Below, one piece after another: positions 1-4,882 of a DNA stretch of 7,595 nucleotides. The notes beneath the pieces were generated by a model, which worked only from the letters and a program-made list of their open reading frames with translations, was not told where the DNA came from and ran no database searches. The stretch lies in the NCBI GenBank assembly GCA_033763845.1, contig JANRJR010000026.1:1-7595 (forward strand), read 5' to 3'. Within the stretch, counting starts at the first letter, position 1. The number at the start of each line of letters is the position of its first letter. The position numbers and the translations under genes are program-made. The DNA is from DASZBR01 sp033763845 (GTDB taxonomy: Bacteria > Pseudomonadota > Gammaproteobacteria > DASZBR01).

Positions 1-1828
1 GAGAATTTGTTACACCTGGGTTTGAAGAAACACTTGCACCGGGAACATTGTTGTCATTATGCTGCGGCGCACTTCTAGCCGGACTGTCTCGTAAAACTGA
101 AACTAACATAGCGGGAGAGGTAGGTGAAGATTTCTTTTCCCAGTTCTCAAACCATTGCTTGAAATCTTCGAGATTTTTTTTAGATTCTTGAAGATTGCTT
201 ATCTCTGCTTGGATAACATCTTGTACTGATCTACCTTCTTCTACTTTTCTTGCCAATGCAAAATCCTTAAAAGTATAACCAATCTTCACTTGGGGCCCAT
301 TTTCAACCATTTTATGGAAAGTAGAGTTAAAAAACTCTCGCAACTGATCAAACGATTCTCTAGAATTAGTGGTGTCTGAAGGAAGATGATCTTTTATTAA
401 TGCATCTAACGCCGCTTCAAAGTCAATATCAGGATTAGAATTAAGGCGTGTTATAAAATCAAGCAAGAATTTACCCTGACCTTCTAATTTAGAAAAACGA
501 TCTAAAGAATCATCCATAGCGCTGATTTTTTCTGTTATGAATTCAAGAACTGAGCGCGGTCTGCCGGATACAATATATTTTGCGCCTGACTCAATCAATG
601 CTTGTGCGCATTTGTATGCCTTCCAATAAAGAGCAGTCCAAAGCACCGAGTAACCTCTCTTGCATTTTTCATTAACATCGGCTCCTCTTTCAATTAACCA
701 TTTCACTAATTCCATATTATCAGGCGAATTTGATGAATGAAGAGCTAGTTCTAGGGTTCCATTTTTTAGCGTATCTGTATTTGCTCCTGCCAAAACAAGC
801 CATTCAGCAAATTCCAAACTACCCTCGTAGATAGCGTACTGGAGGGGTGTCAGTGTTCTTTCGTAGCCGAATGCAGGGTCGTGTAAACTTCCTCCGCGAA
901 CAATATACTCTTTAATCTTCTCGCATCCGGCATACGCACGTGGAATTGGATTGATTTCATTTACAATTTTCACAACACGAGGAAACGCTTCAAGCTCTTC
1001 GACTGTTAAAGCATTCCTGATAAAAAAATAAGTGTACGCTGAAAACTTTTTTCCTAGTGGACGAGGAGACTTCCAGCCCCAATTTAAAATCTCCTTAATT
1101 TCGGCGTCAGACAGATCTTTTTCAATGACATGAAGAAATTCTTTATAATTCTCAAATAAAAATAGCGCCTTCAACAAAAAAGAACATACTCTCCAATTCC
1201 TCGACTCAGATGTCAAAGCAATATTTAAAAACTTTTGGACTATTTCTAACGTTATTTTAAGTGGATATTGAGTTGAAATATATGGAACAGTGCAAACGAG
1301 CATTGGATCAAAACATTCTTTTGACAGTTCGGTTATAAAAAATCTATGGCCTTGCCTCTCTGCTACTGCCATCGCTTGCTCTATGAAACTTATTATTTTC
1401 TCATAAGCGATTTCCTTTAATTTTCCTTCGGGGAACTCAATATCTTTAAAATAAAAGAAAATTGAATAACCCCCAGTATTTTTCTCTTTCAAAAAATCTA
1501 AATTAAAGAACGTGTTTAAAAGAGGAATACATTCCTCTCGCACAGGTTGGCTAATGGGAAAGTCATCCACTTCGCAAGATTGATTCTTTGCCTTAATGAG
1601 AAGAGACTTAAGCGCGTCTTTGTTCTTTTTTTCCAATGCTTTTCTAACTTCAGCATCCAAATTGGGGAGTCCCCACCCAAAACCTTCTGGCAAGGAGTGT
1701 AGCGGATTGCCTTGATAACCTTCAGGCACTGCATTTACATCTTTATCTCCAGGAGGTAGGTCGGATTCACTTTGATCACGGTTATCATTATTTTTGTAAT
1801 CTAACTCAATTGACTCATCTTCTTTCAT
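1..1828 (-). CDS. Ankyrin-repeat protein, candidate secreted effector (3' end outside window)
   Basis: The frame is open without a stop from ATG at 1828 to the window edge, giving 609 residues with the C-terminus missing. A purine-rich site, GGGGAAAG, lies just upstream of the ATG. Residues about 326-418 form three ankyrin-type repeats, with TPLQYAIYEGS, LVKWLIERGADVN and ALIESGAK as landmarks. A degenerate half repeat (IKEYIVRGG, about 305-313) precedes them. The first 290 residues are soluble, mainly helical in character and match no family I recognise. Residues about 526-566 are charged and probably coiled coil (KVEEGRSVQDVIQAEI onwards), followed by a Ser/Pro/Asn-rich tail. No signal peptide or membrane segment is visible. 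Ankyrin repeats mediate protein binding, and in Legionellales such proteins are often Dot/Icm substrates translocated into the host. That role is inferred here, since the C-terminal secretion signal is not in view. Arg codons are 14/25 AGA or AGG, unlike the neighbours, suggesting transfer. The gene lies 51 bases downstream of the glycosyltransferase on the same strand, so co-transcription is possible. Confidence 0.88.
   Translation of the reverse strand, partial: MKEDESIELDYKNNDNRDQSESDLPPGDKDVNAVPEGYQGNPLHSLPEGFGWGLPNLDAEVRKALEKKNKDALKSLLIKAKNQSCEVDDFPISQPVREECIPLLNTFFNLDFLKEKNTGGYSIFFYFKDIEFPEGKLKEIAYEKIISFIEQAMAVAERQGHRFFITELSKECFDPMLVCTVPYISTQYPLKITLEIVQKFLNIALTSESRNWRVCSFLLKALFLFENYKEFLHVIEKDLSDAEIKEILNWGWKSPRPLGKKFSAYTYFFIRNALTVEELEAFPRVVKIVNEINPIPRAYAGCEKIKEYIVRGGSLHDPAFGYERTLTPLQYAIYEGSLEFAEWLVLAGANTDTLKNGTLELALHSSNSPDNMELVKWLIERGADVNEKCKRGYSVLWTALYWKAYKCAQALIESGAKYIVSGRPRSVLEFITEKISAMDDSLDRFSKLEGQGKFLLDFITRLNSNPDIDFEAALDALIKDHLPSDTTNSRESFDQLREFFNSTFHKMVENGPQVKIGYTFKDFALARKVEEGRSVQDVIQAEISNLQESKKNLEDFKQWFENWEKKSSPTSPAMLVSVLRDSPARSAPQHNDNNVPGASVSSNPGVTNS
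575..853 (-). repeat. Ankyrin repeats (three units, protein level)
   Basis: Three consecutive units of about 31-33 residues cover residues 326-418 of the ankyrin protein. Unit 1 has the TPLQYAIYEGS helix and ends LVLAGANTD. Unit 2 starts TLELALHSSNS, carries a two- to three-residue insertion in its turn, and ends LIERGADVNEK. Unit 3 starts GYSVLWTALYWKAY and ends ALIESGAKY. The canonical TPLHxA is altered to TPLQYA, TLELAL and SVLWTA, so the units are divergent, but the repeated (L)(I/V)xxGA(x) turn is clear. The repeats are not conserved at DNA level, so this is an old array and not a recent duplication. Confidence 0.85.
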
Positions 1829-1831
1829 ATT

Positions 1832-1839
1832 CTTTCCCC
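1832..1839 (-). promoter_or_regulatory. Ribosome binding site of the ankyrin gene
   Basis: On the minus strand GGGGAAAG ends 3 bases before the ATG at 1828, with the GGGGA core about 6 bases away. It is a partial Shine-Dalgarno match at acceptable spacing and supports 1828 as the start. The rest of the 51-base gap is AT-rich, with no strong hairpin. Confidence 0.55.
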
Positions 1840-1879
1840 ATATAATTAGAAAAATGCAAATTCGGTCAAAACCAAGGTA

Positions 1880-3388
1880 CTATTCTACAAAATACTTCTC
1901 ATAAAAGAAACTCGGCGCATGCGGCAAATAACTCGGCACTTGCCAATACGTATCATTGATATACTTCAACACGCTGTCACGGTACGCAGGATAGTTAAAA
2001 TTCTGGCCCAAAACATAATAGAAAGTCGCACCATCATAAACAAAAGACTTTACTGTAGATTTAGCAAAATACGGCTTATATTCATCGGGTCGCGGCGGAC
2101 GGGAATAAAATATTAATAAATTTTTATTCGCATACGTTTTCCAATCCGTAATAAAATCATCTTGACGTCCATGCACATCACCTCGCCCAAACGTCGGACA
2201 GTATTGATTGCTGTCGTAAAACATCATGTCCGCTTGAACATAATCAATACTCGTAAAAGTATAGTCTTGATTGTATTGATTCAAGCTGTCACGTAATTGT
2301 TTATGTTTAAAAAAGAAAACCACTTTAGGATAAAGTTTTGCTGACTTTTCTTTGGGGATTAAATTCTGAATGGTACTCATGGGCATCAATACAATAGCTA
2401 TAATTAATAATAAATGAGCGCCTGTAAACCATAATAAAAATTTATAGGCTTTTTGAAGCTCAGCACGCGATAAATAAATCCCCGCCCAAAGATAAACAAA
2501 TGTCATAAATGACAAAGGCCAATGCAGCCCAATACTCTTCCACGTGCTTAATACTAAGAAAAACAAAACAGGAACGATAATAAAATAATTTAGCGCAGTT
2601 TTTTGAAAGGCTTGTTTTAGATATTTAATCCAATAATAAAATAACGGCGGCGTCATAATATAAACCAGCGTCAAAATATAGCTGATTACCGTCGATATTC
2701 TAAAATGGTCCTGCACATTACGGTTATAGACATTAAATAAAATATTGGCCCAGGCATGGTTGTAATTCCACCAAATGTTTTCCAAGCCAAACGGCAATAC
2801 ACACAAAAACATCACAAACAAACCTAAAATGCGCTTTTTCGTTGGCGCAACTAATACTAAATACACAAAATACCCTAAGGCTAACAATACCGCGAAATAT
2901 TTCGAGAAAAACGCTAAACCTAAACACAATCCGCCTAAGGCAAACCATCCCAAATGATCTTGTTTCTCCAACGCCTTTAATACACAAATGCCAGATAAAA
3001 ACGAAAACAAAATCACGGGCGTATCAGTTGTTACGATCACCGCACATAAACTTAACGGTGAAATCAAAAATAATATGCTCGCCCACGCGGCATTGACTTT
3101 ATTTTCAGCACGCAAAAATATATACATGACCCAACCAATTATCGTCGTCGTCAAAACAATGGGCAGGCGCAAAATAATCTGCTGGTGACTTATCTTTAAG
3201 AAGGGATACAATAGCCAACCAATAAACGGCGTGTGATCATACCCACCCCAGGCGGGAAAGATTCCCCAAATCGCGTAGTACGCTTCATCGCCAGTGACGG
3301 GAATAATCTGGCATAATGCCAGTTTGATAATCAGCGTAATGAACAGTACCCAACCGACAACTCGAGAGGCATTTTCAGACGTTAACAT
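1880..3388 (-). CDS. Inner-membrane GT-C glycosyltransferase, PMT_2 / ArnT-like family
   Basis: A 502-residue integral membrane protein with about 11-13 hydrophobic helices in residues 8-340, then a soluble tail of about 160 residues (343-502), probably periplasmic. GT-C hallmarks are visible. After the first helix comes TGDEAYY with acidic D34/E35, the usual catalytic or metal-binding pair of the first periplasmic loop. GGYDHTPFIGWLLY (D51, H52) and NIWWNYNHAWANILFN (204-219) are typical of the PMT_2 subfamily. Later come HWPLSF and, in the tail, MMFYDSN followed by GRGDVHGRQDDF. Such enzymes move a sugar from a polyprenyl-phosphate carrier to lipid A, another lipid or protein. Donor and acceptor cannot be read from the sequence, so I do not assign arnT. 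The start chosen is ATG at 3388, which has AGGAAA upstream. An in-frame GTG at 3412 would add eight residues but has no ribosome binding site and would overlap pgi. Arg codons are almost all CGN (12 of 13), native-like. Confidence 0.88.
   Translation of the reverse strand: MLTSENASRVVGWVLFITLIIKLALCQIIPVTGDEAYYAIWGIFPAWGGYDHTPFIGWLLYPFLKISHQQIILRLPIVLTTTIIGWVMYIFLRAENKVNAAWASILFLISPLSLCAVIVTTDTPVILFSFLSGICVLKALEKQDHLGWFALGGLCLGLAFFSKYFAVLLALGYFVYLVLVAPTKKRILGLFVMFLCVLPFGLENIWWNYNHAWANILFNVYNRNVQDHFRISTVISYILTLVYIMTPPLFYYWIKYLKQAFQKTALNYFIIVPVLFFLVLSTWKSIGLHWPLSFMTFVYLWAGIYLSRAELQKAYKFLLWFTGAHLLLIIAIVLMPMSTIQNLIPKEKSAKLYPKVVFFFKHKQLRDSLNQYNQDYTFTSIDYVQADMMFYDSNQYCPTFGRGDVHGRQDDFITDWKTYANKNLLIFYSRPPRPDEYKPYFAKSTVKSFVYDGATFYYVLGQNFNYPAYRDSVLKYINDTYWQVPSYLPHAPSFFYEKYFVE
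3308..3322. repeat. Perfect inverted repeat, 6-base arms, near the divergent starts
   Basis: CTGGCATAATGCCAG is a perfect palindrome with arms CTGGCA/TGCCAG around TAA. It lies inside the glycosyltransferase gene, 78 bases before the pgi start, where the pgi promoter or leader must be. It could be an operator or a leader hairpin. One or two such palindromes are expected by chance in a window this size, so function is unproven. Confidence 0.3.
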
Positions 3389-3389
3389 T

Positions 3390-3394
3390 GAGAA
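3390..3394 (+). promoter_or_regulatory. Ribosome binding site of pgi
   Basis: GAGAA lies 6 bases before ATG 3401. A TGA stop in the pgi frame at 3389-3391 rules out any earlier pgi start, so 3401 is the most upstream possible start codon. The site overlaps the minus-strand leader of the divergent glycosyltransferase. Confidence 0.6.
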
Positions 3395-3400
3395 TTTCCT
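3395..3400 (-). promoter_or_regulatory. Ribosome binding site of the glycosyltransferase (decides start 3388)
   Basis: On the minus strand AGGAAATTCTCA precedes ATG at 3388, with AGGA 8 bases from the start codon. This favours 3388 over the GTG at 3412, which is preceded by TTTTGCGAAA with no good Shine-Dalgarno match. The site lies wholly in the 12-base gap shared with pgi. Confidence 0.65.
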
Positions 3401-4882
3401 ATGAAAGAACACTTTCGCAAAATCAAATCACTCACACTCAACACGTTATTTGAGAATGACCCCAACCGGTTTAACCATTTTTCCCGCGTATTACATGACA
3501 GCCTTATCGATTTCTCTAAAAATCATTTGACCCATGAAACGCTTACACGTCTGGTCGATTTTGCTAATGGCCGCAATGTACCTGAAGCGCTACGCAAACT
3601 CAACGCAGGCGAAATCGTGAATTTCTCTGAAAATCGCGCAGCCCGTCATGCGGAATTGCGTAAACCGAAAGGCCAGCGGTTACCTGAAATACAACAAGCC
3701 CTCGATAAAATGGCCAAACTGGTTGAAGACATTCATCACGATAAAAATATTACAGATATTATTGTTTTCGGCATCGGCGGCTCACATTTAGGCCCCAAAA
3801 TGGCCATCGAAGCGTTGTATCCTTATGCCGTGACAACACAACAGTTTCATTTTGTATCAACACTGGACGCACATCAGATCAGCTCAGTGCTTAAAAAACT
3901 CAAACCCGAACATAGTATTATTATAGTTTCGTCGAAATCCTTTACGACCCAGGAAACGCTGCTCAATGCACAACACGCTAAAAAATGGCTGGGCCATTAT
4001 TTTAATGCGCAATCTTATGCCATTACAGCTGAATCTACTTTAGCTGAAAATTTCGGCATTGATAAAAATCATATTCTCCCACTGTGGGATTGGGTTGGAG
4101 GGCGATATTCACTCTGGTCAACGATTGGCTTTCCATTAGCGCTACAAATCGGCATGAAAAATTTCGAGGAATTTTTAGCAGGTGGTTATGCCGTCGATAA
4201 GCATATTTTAGAAAGTCCTCTGGAAAAAAATATTCCCGTATTAATGGCTTTAATCAATCATTGGTATATTAATTTTTTCAAAACACAAACCCACGCCATT
4301 TTGCCCTATGACAGCCGATTAGGTTCACTCCCAAACTATCTTCAACAATTAGAAATGGAAAGCAACGGCAAATCGGTTTCTCAAGCAGGTAAAACCATTC
4401 GAGAACAAACCGGCCCAATAATTTGGGGTGCGCCTGAAACAGACGGACAACATGCGTTTCACCAATTACTGCATCAGGGCACGCAAATTTGTCCGATTGA
4501 TTTTATAGTGGTGAAAAAATCTCACCATGGCGATAAAGAGCAACATCGTTTATTATTCGCACACTGTTTAAGCCAAGCGCACTCGCTGATGTGCGGAGAA
4601 AAAACGCTACTGCCTTACAAAAAGATGCCTGGCAATCGTCCCAGTACAATAATCGCACTTCCTGAATTAAACCCATTTTATTTGGGCTTTTTAATTGCAC
4701 TATATGAATATAAAGTATTTGTTTCAGCGACATTGTGGGATATTAATCCCTTTGATCAATGGGGCGTAGAACTCGGTAAAAAACGCGCTGCCGATATTGA
4801 AACGAGCATAAAAAATCCAACAGCTGCGCACACATTGGATACTTCAACACGAGGGCTTATCGAGTGGTTTTCAAAGGAATAG
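3401..4882 (+). CDS. pgi: Glucose-6-phosphate isomerase
   Basis: This cytoplasmic enzyme interconverts glucose 6-phosphate and fructose 6-phosphate in glycolysis and gluconeogenesis. The 493 residues carry every diagnostic element: ENRAARHAELR (77-87), the sugar-phosphate loop GIGGSHLGP (124-132), SSKSFTTQET (177-186), signature 1 DWVGGRYSLWSTIG (230-243), MESNGK (319-324), DGQHAFHQL (348-356) and signature 2 around FDQWGVELGKK (451-461). By comparison with the E. coli enzyme, the catalytic residues are E320, H351 and K460, all present. The protein is about 55 residues shorter than the usual ~549. It lacks roughly 15 N-terminal residues, and the stretch between ENRA and GIGGS is shortened where the E. 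coli protein has an extra loop. The frame is intact and all active-site residues are kept, so it looks functional. Arg codons are all CGN (17/17). The next gene starts inside its last seven codons. Confidence 0.97.
   Translation: MKEHFRKIKSLTLNTLFENDPNRFNHFSRVLHDSLIDFSKNHLTHETLTRLVDFANGRNVPEALRKLNAGEIVNFSENRAARHAELRKPKGQRLPEIQQALDKMAKLVEDIHHDKNITDIIVFGIGGSHLGPKMAIEALYPYAVTTQQFHFVSTLDAHQISSVLKKLKPEHSIIIVSSKSFTTQETLLNAQHAKKWLGHYFNAQSYAITAESTLAENFGIDKNHILPLWDWVGGRYSLWSTIGFPLALQIGMKNFEEFLAGGYAVDKHILESPLEKNIPVLMALINHWYINFFKTQTHAILPYDSRLGSLPNYLQQLEMESNGKSVSQAGKTIREQTGPIIWGAPETDGQHAFHQLLHQGTQICPIDFIVVKKSHHGDKEQHRLLFAHCLSQAHSLMCGEKTLLPYKKMPGNRPSTIIALPELNPFYLGFLIALYEYKVFVSATLWDINPFDQWGVELGKKRAADIETSIKNPTAAHTLDTSTRGLIEWFSKE
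4851..4855 (+). promoter_or_regulatory. Ribosome binding site of the icmF-like gene, inside pgi
   Basis: GAGGG lies 8 bases before GTG 4864. In this frame no ATG, GTG or TTG occurs between the upstream TGA stop (4798-4800) and 4864. The next ATG (5008) leaves only seven residues before the P-loop. Together these support GTG 4864 as the start, 19 bases inside pgi. Confidence 0.6.

Noticed and set aside
1516..1734. 72-codon minus-strand open frame within the ankyrin gene
   Set aside because: It is another frame of the 609-residue ankyrin coding region, which is continuous through this stretch.
1842..1869. Promoter-like pair for the ankyrin gene: TTGACC (minus strand, 1864-1869), 16-base spacer, AATTAT (1842-1847)
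   Set aside because: The -10 matches only 4 of 6, and transcription would start near 1835, inside the ribosome binding site, leaving almost no leader. It may be a chance match in AT-rich DNA.
1850..1878. Possible terminator after the glycosyltransferase: small hairpin TTGGT-TTTG-ACCGA followed by a T-rich stretch
   Set aside because: The stem has only five pairs including one G-T, and the T run is separated and interrupted. It is too weak to call a terminator.
2733..3188. Several short open frames on both strands inside the glycosyltransferase gene
   Set aside because: They overlap a clearly coding membrane protein, show no recognisable domain or ribosome binding site, and arise from its base bias.
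1880..3388. Calling the glycosyltransferase arnT (aminoarabinose transfer to lipid A)
   Set aside because: Only the general GT-C/PMT_2 pattern is visible, with no arn pathway genes nearby. The substrate cannot be assigned from sequence alone.
3389..3412. Longer glycosyltransferase beginning at GTG 3412
   Set aside because: There is no ribosome binding site upstream, the start would lie inside pgi, and ATG 3388 has a well-spaced AGGA.
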